This document shows positions 9,783 through 19,002 of a DNA stretch of 64,000 nt, one piece after another. The DNA comes from Microbispora siamensis. Lineage in GTDB: Bacteria; Actinomycetota; Actinomycetes; Streptosporangiales; Streptosporangiaceae. How positions within the stretch are numbered: position 1 is the stretch's first letter; each line of letters begins with the position of its first letter. The translations under genes and the position numbers were made by a program. The notes beneath the pieces are model-generated. The model saw nothing but the letters and a program-made list of their open reading frames with translations. It made no database searches and was not told the DNA's origin. The stretch covers positions 1 to 64,000 of the forward strand of contig NZ_BOOF01000040.1 in the NCBI RefSeq assembly GCF_016863095.1, given 5' to 3'.

Positions 9783-10597
9783 GGATCCTCATCGTGGGCG
9801 GCAGCGGCTTTCTCGGCGACGAACTCGTGGGGCAGTCCGCGGCGGATGGCCATGTCGTGGCCGCGACCTACCTGACCCGGCCAGGCACGGCCGCGGGAGC
9901 CGACTGGGTGCCGCTCGATGTCCGTGACCGTACCGCCGTGGTCGACCTGATCGGCGCGTTCCGCCCTGACGTCGTCGTCAACGCGGCCTACCGTCAGCCG
10001 GACTGGGTGACGACGGCCGTCGGAGCCGCGCACGTGGCCATCGCAACCTCCGGGAACGGCGGGCGCCTGGTGCACGTGTCGAGCGATGCGGTCTTCTCCG
10101 GTAGGGCGATCACCTACGCCGAGGACAGCGTTCCCGATCCGGTCACTCCGTACGGAGCGGCGAAGGCGGCCGCAGAGGTGGCCGTGCAGGCGATCACCCC
10201 GACGGCGGTGATCGCCCGTACCTCTCTGATCATCGGAGACGGCGGCTCTCCGCACGAAGACTTGGTGCACGCGCTGGCCGCGGGCGGCATGCACGGGGTG
10301 CTGTTCACCGACGACGTGCGCTGCCCCGTGCATGTCCGCGACCTGGCAGCGGCTCTCTTGGAACTGGCGGCCTCTGATCGCACGGGGATCCACCACGTGG
10401 CCGGCGCAGACGCGGTGAGCCGATATGAGCTTGGATGTCTTGTCGCGCAGCGTGACGGCATCGATCCGGTTCGGCTGCCGTACGGCCGGCGCGCTGACAC
10501 CGACCTGCCTGGGCCGCTCGATGTGCGGTTGGACTGCGGCCTGACTCAGCGGCGCCTGAGGACCAGGCTGCGCGGCGCCCGGGAGTTCCTGAGATAG
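9779..10597 (+). CDS. NAD(P)-dependent sugar epimerase/dTDP-4-dehydrorhamnose reductase-like protein
   Basis: A 272-residue extended short-chain dehydrogenase. The Rossmann GGSGFLGD motif is at residues 7-14, VSSDAVFSG supplies the catalytic Ser region, and YGAAK the Tyr/Lys pair. Closest in pattern to RmlD-type reductases (HVSSDAVFSG), though the sugar substrate is not evident. It is translationally coupled to the MFS gene and may modify or precede its cargo. Confidence 0.8.
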   Translation: MRILIVGGSGFLGDELVGQSAADGHVVAATYLTRPGTAAGADWVPLDVRDRTAVVDLIGAFRPDVVVNAAYRQPDWVTTAVGAAHVAIATSGNGGRLVHVSSDAVFSGRAITYAEDSVPDPVTPYGAAKAAAEVAVQAITPTAVIARTSLIIGDGGSPHEDLVHALAAGGMHGVLFTDDVRCPVHVRDLAAALLELAASDRTGIHHVAGADAVSRYELGCLVAQRDGIDPVRLPYGRRADTDLPGPLDVRLDCGLTQRRLRTRLRGAREFLR

Positions 10598-10623
10598 CCG
10601 CCGCGCCTCTTCGATGTGACGGT

Positions 10624-13227
10624 TCAGGTGAGGATCTCGACGTACCCGTCGGTTCCGTTAACGCGGATCCGCTGCCCGTCCCGGATCAGCCGGGTGGCCT
10701 GCTCCACACCCACGACGGCCGGCAGGCCGTACTCCCGTGCGATCACCGCCCCGTGCGTCATGAGGCCGCCTACCTCCGTCACCAGTCCGGCGGCGGCGAC
10801 GAACAGGGGCGTCCAGCTGGGGTCGGTGTAGGCGGTGACCAGGATGTCGCCCGCCTCAAGGTCGGCCTGTGCCATGTCCATGACGACACGGGCACGGCCC
10901 TCGACGGTCCCGGCCGAGACCGGGAGGCCGGCCAGCGCGCCGGGTGGGGCGTCGTCACGCCGATACCGGCTGGTGATGACCTCGCCGTCCGACGTGAGGA
11001 CCCGGGGCGGTGTGAGCGCCTCGTACGACCGGAACGCCTCCCGCCTTTCCCGGATGAGTTCGGCGTCCACCTCGTTGGTGCGCACGACCTCCTGCAACTC
11101 CTCGAGCCGGAGGAAGAAGATGTCTTCCCTCTCGCGCAGGACGCCGGACTGGACGAGGCGATCGGCTTCCCGTAGCAACGCCTGCTTGTACACGAAGTAG
11201 CGGCTGATCATGCCGTACTTGGGGTACTCCCGGTATCCGGCGAAGGCGCGGACGCGGTCGATCATCCGCTTGGTCTCCGCGGCCTTCTGCTCCCCGTCGG
11301 GCAGGGCGCGCAGGCGCGTCAGCAGTTCCTGTTCCTTCCGTTGCGACTCTTGGCGTCCTTGTTCGAAGCGTCGCTTGCCGGCGCCCGGCTCGAAGTTCCT
11401 GATGTTGCCGAGGATGGTGGGCACGAGCGTGGCGGGTTGCTCGCTCCAGCGCGTTCTGGTGATGTCGATCTCGCCCGCGCAGCGCATGCCGTACTGGTCG
11501 AGGTAGCCCCGGATCGCGTCACGCGCTTCCCCTCCGCCGGCCAGCCCGGCCAGCTCGTCCAGGAAACCGTCGCCCTCCCGGCCTTCGTCCGCGACGCGCT
11601 GCAAGAACGCCACGACGTCCCCGTACGGCCGGATCGTGTCCGCGACGTCGAGGAGCGCCAGCCCCATCTCCGACGTGACGTTGTGGGGGACGGATTGCGT
11701 GAGCACGTCGGCCGCGTTCTTCTCGCCCAGCCACGCATCGAGGTGGTCGTTGAGCCACCAGGTCGCCTCCATCCCCGCCATGATCACCTGGGAGCTCCGC
11801 GGATCGAACAGGATGCGCTTCAGCTCCGCGATGTCGGCCAGGATGAAGTCGAGCAGCGCCGGCCCGGACAGACCCTGGATCTCCCGCCGCAGGGTGGCGA
11901 CGGACGCCTCGCTGTGTCGGATCAACTCCGTGACGACGGCCGGATCGGTCTCGATCGGGGCGGGCGTGTCGCCGGCGGGTGCGGGGCCGGAACCTTCGTC
12001 AGGAAGCGCGCGGACGAAACCGCGGTCGAGGACGGTCTGCAGCGCGTCCCGAACCAGCGGGTCGGAGTTTCCGAAGGTCCCGAGGAGGCGCGCGCGGCCC
12101 GCGGATGTCGCCAGGACGGGGGCTACGTCGACGAACAACCGTCCGCCCGCCTCGTGCATCGGCCGTGGGGTCGTCAGCTGCCACAGGGAGAGTCCCAGCG
12201 GCTTCATCGCGTCGGTCATCATCTGCTGGTGACCGACGGAGACGTAGACGTGGTTCTCCTGGTCATCGGTCGCGGGGACGGGGAACAGGGTGGTGATCGG
12301 CCGGCTCTGGACGATGTGGAAGTCGTCGCCGACCAGGCACCATTCGATGTCCTGGGGCCGGCCAAAGTGCGCTTCGATCCGCCGGCCCAGCCGCACCAGG
12401 CGCACGACCTGTGCATCCGTCAGAGCCGGCCGCGTCTGCCGCTGCGGCTCGATCGGCACGTCCTGAGTGCCGCCTCCCGGCGACGCCTGGACGGACCGCG
12501 GCTTGGTGGCGACCGCTCTGGTGACGACCTGGTCGTCGCGCACCGTGTAGACGTCCCCGGTGACCAGACCGGAGACGAGCGCTTCGCCGAGCCCCCAACC
12601 GGCCTCCACGGTGGCGATCTTCCGGTTCGACGTCACGGGATCCGCGGTGAACAGGACCCCGGCCGCGTCCGGGAACACCATCCGCTGTACGACCACGGCC
12701 ATCCGCACCTTCCGGTGGTCGAAGCCGTTGTGGTGCCGGTAGGTCACCGCCCGCTCCGTGAACAGCGAGGCCCAGCACCGCTGGACGTGCCGAAGGATCG
12801 CCGCCAGGCCCACGACGTTCAGGTACGAGTCCTGCTGGCCGGCGAAGGACGCGGTCGGCAGGTCCTCGGCCGTCGCGCTGGAACGCACCGCGTAGGAGGC
12901 GTGCTCCCCGAGCCGGGCGAGCGATTCACCGATCGCCGCCACGAGATCGTCAGGCATCGCGGCGCCCTCGACGGCGCGGCGGATATCCGCGCTCAGGGTG
13001 CGGATCGCCGCCCGGTCGTCCGGTTTCACGCGCGACAGCAGGTCAAGCTGAGCGTCGATCGACGGCACCTCGGCCACGACCCGCTGGAAGGCGTCCGTCG
13101 TGACGCAGAAGCCGTCCGGGACGCGGATGCCATCGATTCGCGAGAGCTCGCCCAGGTGCACCCCCTTTCCGCCGACGTCTGCGGCATTCGTCGAGTCGAT
13201 GTCCTCGAATCCCAGCACGTAGCGCAA
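10624..13227 (-). CDS. rph: Rifampin phosphotransferase
   Basis: An 867-residue enzyme that inactivates rifamycins by transferring the beta-phosphate of ATP. Three parts are visible: an N-terminal ATP-grasp domain (VGGKGVHLGEL, YAVRSSATAEDLPTASFAGQ), a long central rifampin-binding region (about 320-755), and a C-terminal swivelling His domain with MTHGAVIAREYGLPAVVGV, where His825 is the phospho-carrier. The start is set at a TTG with GGAG seven bases upstream, which gives the family's usual length. An upstream TTG at 13269 would add 14 residues. I see no copy of the rifamycin-associated promoter element upstream. A DrrAB-type exporter is divergent from it. Confidence 0.93.
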   Translation of the reverse strand: MRYVLGFEDIDSTNAADVGGKGVHLGELSRIDGIRVPDGFCVTTDAFQRVVAEVPSIDAQLDLLSRVKPDDRAAIRTLSADIRRAVEGAAMPDDLVAAIGESLARLGEHASYAVRSSATAEDLPTASFAGQQDSYLNVVGLAAILRHVQRCWASLFTERAVTYRHHNGFDHRKVRMAVVVQRMVFPDAAGVLFTADPVTSNRKIATVEAGWGLGEALVSGLVTGDVYTVRDDQVVTRAVATKPRSVQASPGGGTQDVPIEPQRQTRPALTDAQVVRLVRLGRRIEAHFGRPQDIEWCLVGDDFHIVQSRPITTLFPVPATDDQENHVYVSVGHQQMMTDAMKPLGLSLWQLTTPRPMHEAGGRLFVDVAPVLATSAGRARLLGTFGNSDPLVRDALQTVLDRGFVRALPDEGSGPAPAGDTPAPIETDPAVVTELIRHSEASVATLRREIQGLSGPALLDFILADIAELKRILFDPRSSQVIMAGMEATWWLNDHLDAWLGEKNAADVLTQSVPHNVTSEMGLALLDVADTIRPYGDVVAFLQRVADEGREGDGFLDELAGLAGGGEARDAIRGYLDQYGMRCAGEIDITRTRWSEQPATLVPTILGNIRNFEPGAGKRRFEQGRQESQRKEQELLTRLRALPDGEQKAAETKRMIDRVRAFAGYREYPKYGMISRYFVYKQALLREADRLVQSGVLREREDIFFLRLEELQEVVRTNEVDAELIRERREAFRSYEALTPPRVLTSDGEVITSRYRRDDAPPGALAGLPVSAGTVEGRARVVMDMAQADLEAGDILVTAYTDPSWTPLFVAAAGLVTEVGGLMTHGAVIAREYGLPAVVGVEQATRLIRDGQRIRVNGTDGYVEILT

Positions 13228-13276
13228 TTCGCTGCTCCATCGTTCGTCGGGCCGGTTCGCAACGGGCAAGTATGAA

Positions 13277-13328
13277 CCACTTTCCGGCGCCTCATGAGGC
13301 CCGCGCGTCTGCTATACAGTGAAAGTGG
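13277..13328. promoter_or_regulatory. Inverted repeats in the rph/ABC exporter divergent region
   Basis: CCACTTTC (13277-13284) and GAAAGTGG (13321-13328) are perfect 8-bp inverted arms. Between them is a perfect 12-bp palindrome, GCCTCATGAGGC (13289-13300). TATACAGT near 13313-13320 could be a -10 element. No known operator is recognised. Confidence 0.35.
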
Positions 13329-13522
13329 CGGGGAGTGACGTGCGCCGCATGCGCAGTCCGGCCCGACCTTCCCCCTTATTGGCACCGTCACCGGCCAGGT
13401 CCCGCCGGAGCGATGAAACCGCCAGGTCAGAGGTGAAACCAGCGTGAAGCCGCGATGAAGCCGGCGACGCGGAAGCTCTTCTCGTACGCCGGGAGGTACC
13501 CGGCGGAGAGAGGAGACGCGTC

Positions 13523-14491
13523 ATGGCGGACCTCAGTGCCGTCCGGGCCGACAGTCTGGTCAAGAACTTCGGCGACTTCCGGGCCGTGGACGGCATCGAC
13601 CTTCACGTACGGCAAGGCGAGATCTTCGGGGTCCTGGGCCCCAACGGAGCAGGCAAGACCACCATGCTCCGGATGCTCGCCACCCTGCTCCCGATCGACG
13701 GCGGCCATGCGGAGATCTTCGGCGTCGACGTCCGGCGGGAACCCCACCGCATCCGGCAGCTGGTAGGCGTCACCGGCCAGTACGCCTCGGTGGACGAGGA
13801 CCTGACCGCCCGGGAGAACCTCTGGCTGTTCGCCCGCCTCCAGGGCCTGACCAGCACCCGAGCCAAGACGATCGCCGGTGACCTGCTCGAACGCTTCGGT
13901 CTCCAGGAGGCGGCCAACCGTCCCCTGTCCCAGTTCAGCGGAGGCATGCGCCGCCGCCTGGACCTGGCGTCGAGCCTGATCACCCGCCCACCCCTGATCT
14001 TCCTGGACGAGCCCACGACCGGCCTCGACCCGAGGACCCGAGGCCAGATGTGGGACACGATCCGTGAGCTGGTCACCGACGGCTCCACGATCCTTCTCAC
14101 CACCCAATACCTGGACGAGGCCGACCAGCTGGCCGGCCGCGTGGCTGTGATCGACCGAGGCCGGAAGGTCGCCGAAGACACCCCCGACGCCCTGAAGACC
14201 CAGGTCGGAGACTCAACCCTGCAGCTCAGGCTCGCGGACGGCGCCGACACCGCCCTGGCCGCGGACGTCGTCCGCCGGCTGCTGGGTGAGGACCCGGTCC
14301 TGACCCCGGAATCGGGACGCATGAACATCCCCCTCCCCGACCCCGACCGGGCCGCGGACGTCCTGATCGGCCTGCGGGAAGCAGGCCTCGGCATCTCCTC
14401 GGTGAGCGTCGCCAAGCCGACGCTGGACGAGGTCTTCCTGGCGCTGACCGGCCACGGCGCCGACGAACCCCAGATGGAGGCGGCCCGATGA
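13523..14491 (+). CDS. DrrA-type ABC exporter ATP-binding protein
   Basis: A 322-residue ATPase of the daunorubicin-resistance type. Walker A GPNGAGKT is at residues 39-46, the signature FSGGMRRR and Walker B LIFLDEPTTGLD follow, and the family's extra C-terminal domain is present. The ribosome site AGAGGAGA precedes the ATG. The permease gene overlaps by ATGA. Together they would export a hydrophobic drug-like compound. The divergent neighbour rph suggests antibiotic self-defence or resistance, which is inference. Confidence 0.93.
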   Translation: MADLSAVRADSLVKNFGDFRAVDGIDLHVRQGEIFGVLGPNGAGKTTMLRMLATLLPIDGGHAEIFGVDVRREPHRIRQLVGVTGQYASVDEDLTARENLWLFARLQGLTSTRAKTIAGDLLERFGLQEAANRPLSQFSGGMRRRLDLASSLITRPPLIFLDEPTTGLDPRTRGQMWDTIRELVTDGSTILLTTQYLDEADQLAGRVAVIDRGRKVAEDTPDALKTQVGDSTLQLRLADGADTALAADVVRRLLGEDPVLTPESGRMNIPLPDPDRAADVLIGLREAGLGISSVSVAKPTLDEVFLALTGHGADEPQMEAAR

Positions 14492-15351
14492 CCACGAGCA
14501 CTGCGACCTCGACCACCGCGACCCCGACCACCCGCGCCCCCCAGCGCATCGACCCGTCCGCCGCGGTCGCCCGCACCACGTCCCGCAGCTCACTTCAGGC
14601 GACCTGGGTCCAGGTCCTGGCGATGGCATGGCGAGCCCTGAAGAAGATGCGCCGCAAGCCCGAGCAGTTCTTCGACGTCCTCATCCAGCCCTTGCTGTTC
14701 ACGGCGATGTTCGCGTTCATCTTCGGTGGCGCGATCTCCGGCAGCGTGTCGAACTACCTCCCGGTGCTGATCCCCGGCATCCTCGCCCAGACGGCCCTGA
14801 CCGTCTGCATGGCGACGGGCGTGCAGCTGCGCGAAGACATGGACAAGGGGGTCTTCGACCGCTTCAAGTCCCTGCCGATCGCGAGGATCGCTCCGCTGGC
14901 CGGCCCGATGATCGCCGACCTGATCAGGTACGGCATCGCGTCGGTGCTGACGGTCGTCACCGGGCTGCTCATCGGGTACCGCCCCGGCGGCGGCGTGCTC
15001 GGCTGCGTCGGCGGTGTCGCGCTCACCGTGATCGCGGGCTGGTCGCTGGCGTGGATCTTCACCTGGCTGGGCACGATGGCGCGTTCGGCGCAGAGCGTCC
15101 AGGGCATCTCGATGATGATCATGTTTCCGCTCACCTTCCTGTCCAACGCCTTCGTCCCCGCTGACACGCTGCCCGGCTGGCTGGAGGCGTTCGTGAAGGT
15201 CAACCCGGTGTCGCACGTCGTCTCCGCGGTGCGCGACCTGCTCAACGACGGGGCCGTGACGGCCGAGGTCGGCTGGGCGGTCATCGGCTGCGCGATCGTC
15301 GTCGCGGTCTTCGCCCCGCTGGCGGTCCGCTCGTACTCCCGCAAGATGTAG
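14488..15351 (+). CDS. DrrB-type ABC-2 permease
   Basis: A 287-residue membrane protein with a Thr-rich N-terminal tail, then about six transmembrane helices beginning at FDVLIQPLLFTAMFAF. The family's FKSLPIAR cytoplasmic motif and the MMIMFPLTFLSNAFVP segment are present. It is the membrane partner of the ATPase encoded just upstream and is translationally coupled to it. Confidence 0.92.
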   Translation: MTTSTATSTTATPTTRAPQRIDPSAAVARTTSRSSLQATWVQVLAMAWRALKKMRRKPEQFFDVLIQPLLFTAMFAFIFGGAISGSVSNYLPVLIPGILAQTALTVCMATGVQLREDMDKGVFDRFKSLPIARIAPLAGPMIADLIRYGIASVLTVVTGLLIGYRPGGGVLGCVGGVALTVIAGWSLAWIFTWLGTMARSAQSVQGISMMIMFPLTFLSNAFVPADTLPGWLEAFVKVNPVSHVVSAVRDLLNDGAVTAEVGWAVIGCAIVVAVFAPLAVRSYSRKM

Positions 15352-15357
15352 CCGGTG

Positions 15358-18300
15358 TCAGAGCACCCGCTCCAGGACGGCGCGGGCCTCGGCCAGCAGG
15401 TCGGGGCCGCGCCGTTCGCCGTATTCGGCCTCGACCCGGGACAGGACACCGGGGGCGATGCGTTCGGCGTGCGCGGACAGCACCGACCACTGCATCGTCG
15501 GGGTGAACCGGTTGTAGGCGAACCGGTCGGCGAGCACGAGCAGCCGCACCGCCTCCTCGGCGGGCAGCGCCCCCTTCAGCAGGCCCCAGATGCCCAGCCC
15601 GGCGAGCACCATCCCCATCACCGGGTAGTCCCTGAACATGTGGTCCGGATCGAACCCGACCAGGACCTTGGCCCGCAGCGACTCGAAGAGGTCCGCGCCG
15701 TCGTCGCCCTCGCCGTACTGCGCGAACGCCGAGAGCGCGATGACCTCGCCCAGGATGGCCCACAGCGTGGAGCCGTCAGGCGCGCCGGGGACGCGCAGGT
15801 TCCGGAGCACCTCGGCGGTCTCGCGGTGCCGCCGCAGTCCCTCGGCGACGTCCCCGTCGGCGAGGGCCAGCTCGGCTTTGGCGGTGGCGACCGACAGGAC
15901 CTCGCTGTAGGTGCCCTGGGTGGACAGCGCCTCCAGGTCGCCGACCATCCGCGCCGCCTCGTCGCGGCGCCCCTCGGTCAGCGCCCCCATGGCGAGGGCG
16001 GCGCGGAGCTGGACGGCGTCGTCCATCGCCCCGAGGCGTTCGAGCACCGGGAGCGCCTCGGTGGCATGCCTGGATGCCGACGCGGAGTCACCGAGGTGCG
16101 CGTACAGGCCGGCCAGCTGGGTGTGCAGCACCGCCCGGCGCCAGGGGACGTCGTCGTCATCGACGAGCTCGAGGGAGGCCCGGGCCGCTTCGATCGCGCC
16201 GACCGGGTCGCCGGAGTTCTCCCGGCCGTGACTCAGCCAGTGCAGCGCGATCTGGCGGATCAGCGGGTCGGGATCGGCGATCAGCATGTCGAAGCCGCTC
16301 TCGGGTTCCGCCATGGTGGTGAGCAGTGCGGTCACCAGCGCCCGGACGGCGGGGTTCGCCGAGTCGGCGCCCAGCGCGGACAGCATCTCCGCCGGCCCTC
16401 CGATCTCCTCTGAGGAGATCATCATGCTGTGGAACAGGACCATGCTCAGGGCCACCCGGGTCCGGTCGAGGAGCCCGGGCGGCGGCGTCCAGCCGCTCAG
16501 GGCGGCGGCGATGGCGGGAGTGAGGACGATGCCGCGCGTGTGGTCCCCGCGGATCGTCCAGTAGCCGCCCAGCGCGGAGAACAGCACCACGACCGCTTCC
16601 GGATCGGGATCGGCCAGGGCATCGCGCAGGATGTCGGCGAGGTTCGTCTCCTCGGCACGCAGCCGGCCCATCGCCTCGACCTGCTCCGGCGAGTACAGCC
16701 GGGCGCCGTGCCGCTCGGCGTAACCGACGGCCCATGCGCGTACGGCGGCCCGCGCCTCGGCGGTCTCGCCGGCCGAGTCCAGCCGCACCCGGCCGAACTC
16801 GCGCACCGTCTCCAGCATGCGGTAGCGGACGCCGTCGGCCGTCTCCACGACGGTGAGCAGGGACTGCTCCACGAGCTCCTCGACGTCGCCGAGAGCGTCG
16901 TCGCCGAGCACCTCCTCCGCCGCGTCGAGGGCGAAGCCGTCCGGGAAGGCCGAGAGACGGCGCAGGGCCCGGCGCTCCCGCTCGCCCAGCAGGTTCCAGG
17001 ACCAGTCGATCACCGCCAGCAGCGTCTGGTGCCGGGAGGGGGCGCTCCGGTCACCGCCGCGCAGCAGCGAGAACCTGTCATCCAGCCGCCGGGCGATCTC
17101 GACCGGTGACATCACCCTCACCTTGGCGGCGGCCAGTTCGATCGCGAGCGGCAGGCCGTCCAGGCGGGCCACGACGGCGCGTACGTCGTCCTCGTCGAGG
17201 TGCACACCGGGCCGGGCCGCGGTCGCGCGGTCGCAGAACAGCTCGACGGCGTCACCGATTCCCAGCTGGGGCAGCGGATAGGCGCGTTCGGCGGCGATCG
17301 CCAGCGGCGAGCGGGTCGTGGTGAGAACGCGCAGCTCCCGTGTGGTCGCGGTCAGATAGGCGACCAGGTCGGCGACCGCCTCCACCAGATGCTCGCAGTT
17401 GTCGAGCACCAGCAGCGTCGGGGCCAGATCGAGCTGCTGGGCGATCCTGGCCCGGACGTCGGCGCGCTGCTGCGGGGTGAGCGTGCGGCGTCCGGTCACC
17501 GACTCGCGGACGCCGAGCGCCGACCCGACCTCGCCGATCAGGTCCTCGGGCGCGGTCACGCCGACCAGCTCGACGAAGTGCACCACCGGCTGCGGAGCCT
17601 CGCGGGCGACGGCGTGGGCGAGCCGGGTCTTGCCGAGCCCGCCCGGGCCGAGGATCGAGACCACCCGGGAGGTGGCGAGCAGTGCCCGCACTCGTCGCAG
17701 GTCGTCGTCGCGGCCGAGCAGCGGGGTCGTGTCGAACCGCACGCCGGAGCGTACGGGGCTGTCGAGCGCCAGCAGCTCACGATGGACCCGCCGCAGCTCA
17801 GGGCCGACGTCGGCGCCGATCCGGTCGCGCAGGGCCGAGCGGTAGCGCTCGAAGCGGTCCAGCGCGGCGCCCGTTCCGCGCACCGCCGCCTCGCTGTGCA
17901 GGAGGTCGGCGAGCAGCCCTTCGTCCTCGGGGTGGACGCGTACGGCCTCCTCGAGCTCGGGCAGGGCGGGGCCATGGTCGCCGCTCCGGCTCCGGGCCCG
18001 GGCGAGCACGACCCGCGCGGACGCCAGGTCGCGTTCCGCGCGCCGGCGCACCTCGGCCAGCGGGCCCTCGCCCTCGGGCGGCAGCGCCCCGACGCCAAGC
18101 GCGAGCGCCTCCTCCGCCGCCGCGGCCGCCGCGGCCGGATTCTCGGCGAGCAGCGCCCGCGCCCGGTCCGCCAGACCGTGCAGCCGGGCGGCGTCGACCC
18201 GGTCGGGCGGGACCTCGAGCCGGTAGCCGCCCCCTTCCGTGACCAGCGCCTCCGGCCCCACGACGGACCTGGTCCGGGATACCAGGACCTGCAGCGCCTT

Positions 18301-18468
18301 CGCCGGATTGGCCGGTTCGCTGTCCCCCCACACCTCCGCGACGAGCTGGTCCGCGTTCACGGTCCGGCAGGCGAGCGCGAGGGCTGCGAGCAGCGCCTGA
18401 GCCCTCTCACCGACCACCGGCTGCCCTCGCCACCGCACACCGTCGAGCAGGCTCAGGTGGATCGGCAT
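15358..18468 (-). CDS. AfsR/SARP-family giant regulator (BTAD-NTPase-TPR)
   Basis: A 1036-residue regulator. Residues 1-90 are a winged-helix DNA-binding domain and about 95-245 the bacterial transcriptional activation domain. An STAND-type NTPase follows, with P-loop ILGPGGLGKTRLA and Walker B LLVLDNCEHL, then a long helical TPR-like half rich in Ala/Leu/Arg repeats. Proteins of this size act as ATP-dependent activators of secondary metabolism or stress genes. It converges with the DrrAB operon only six bases away, so read-through interference is possible. Its targets cannot be told. Confidence 0.92.
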   Translation of the reverse strand: MPIHLSLLDGVRWRGQPVVGERAQALLAALALACRTVNADQLVAEVWGDSEPANPAKALQVLVSRTRSVVGPEALVTEGGGYRLEVPPDRVDAARLHGLADRARALLAENPAAAAAAAEEALALGVGALPPEGEGPLAEVRRRAERDLASARVVLARARSRSGDHGPALPELEEAVRVHPEDEGLLADLLHSEAAVRGTGAALDRFERYRSALRDRIGADVGPELRRVHRELLALDSPVRSGVRFDTTPLLGRDDDLRRVRALLATSRVVSILGPGGLGKTRLAHAVAREAPQPVVHFVELVGVTAPEDLIGEVGSALGVRESVTGRRTLTPQQRADVRARIAQQLDLAPTLLVLDNCEHLVEAVADLVAYLTATTRELRVLTTTRSPLAIAAERAYPLPQLGIGDAVELFCDRATAARPGVHLDEDDVRAVVARLDGLPLAIELAAAKVRVMSPVEIARRLDDRFSLLRGGDRSAPSRHQTLLAVIDWSWNLLGERERRALRRLSAFPDGFALDAAEEVLGDDALGDVEELVEQSLLTVVETADGVRYRMLETVREFGRVRLDSAGETAEARAAVRAWAVGYAERHGARLYSPEQVEAMGRLRAEETNLADILRDALADPDPEAVVVLFSALGGYWTIRGDHTRGIVLTPAIAAALSGWTPPPGLLDRTRVALSMVLFHSMMISSEEIGGPAEMLSALGADSANPAVRALVTALLTTMAEPESGFDMLIADPDPLIRQIALHWLSHGRENSGDPVGAIEAARASLELVDDDDVPWRRAVLHTQLAGLYAHLGDSASASRHATEALPVLERLGAMDDAVQLRAALAMGALTEGRRDEAARMVGDLEALSTQGTYSEVLSVATAKAELALADGDVAEGLRRHRETAEVLRNLRVPGAPDGSTLWAILGEVIALSAFAQYGEGDDGADLFESLRAKVLVGFDPDHMFRDYPVMGMVLAGLGIWGLLKGALPAEEAVRLLVLADRFAYNRFTPTMQWSVLSAHAERIAPGVLSRVEAEYGERRGPDLLAEARAVLERVL

Positions 18469-18530
18469 GGCGCAAGTCTAGGCTTCACCGAGCCTTCCAC
18501 CCGTTTCTCACCTTTGGCCGATACCGGATC

Positions 18531-18893
18531 TCAGCGCCGCGCCAGCGCCAGCACGCTCAGCCCGAACATCAGGACGCCCAGGGGGAGATGGACCGACGGT
18601 ACGTGCGCGATGCCGAGCACGACCTGGACGGAGGCGAGGACAAGGAAGCCGGACGCGTGCCAGACGGGCCGGGGCGAGCCGCCGCCCGGCTTCCACGCCA
18701 GCACCGCCGCGAGCACGTACAGCATCGACGCCCCGTACATCACGCGGGCTCCCACACTGTGCAGCGTCCCCCCGTACGACGAGGTCAGCAGCAGTCCGGC
18801 GGAGACCGCTTGAAGGAAGATGGTCAGGGTCTGCAAGGTGATCGCGATCCGCAGAAACGAGAAGCTGCGCCGCGCCGTCGCCTGGGTGGCCAT
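18531..18893 (-). CDS. Small integral membrane protein, four helices
   Basis: A 120-residue protein of unknown function. Four hydrophobic segments are visible: around IAITLQTLTIFLQAVSAGLL, VMYGASMLYVLAAVLAW, FLVLASVQVVLGIAHV, and LPLGVLMFGLSVLALA. It ends in ARR. The start at MATQAT is preceded by GGGGGA; a start five codons upstream (MGDRD) is possible. It is divergent from the sigma-factor gene, so the two may share a control region. Confidence 0.7.
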   Translation of the reverse strand: MATQATARRSFSFLRIAITLQTLTIFLQAVSAGLLLTSSYGGTLHSVGARVMYGASMLYVLAAVLAWKPGGGSPRPVWHASGFLVLASVQVVLGIAHVPSVHLPLGVLMFGLSVLALARR

Positions 18894-19002
18894 GTCACGG
18901 TCCCCCATTCCGCCCCCGGGGGCAGTAGATCGGTAAGGTCTCACCAGCCCGACGACGCGGGCCTGCGAAAGGTAAGGTGCGGAAGCGGTCGGGAGCACGG
19001 GG

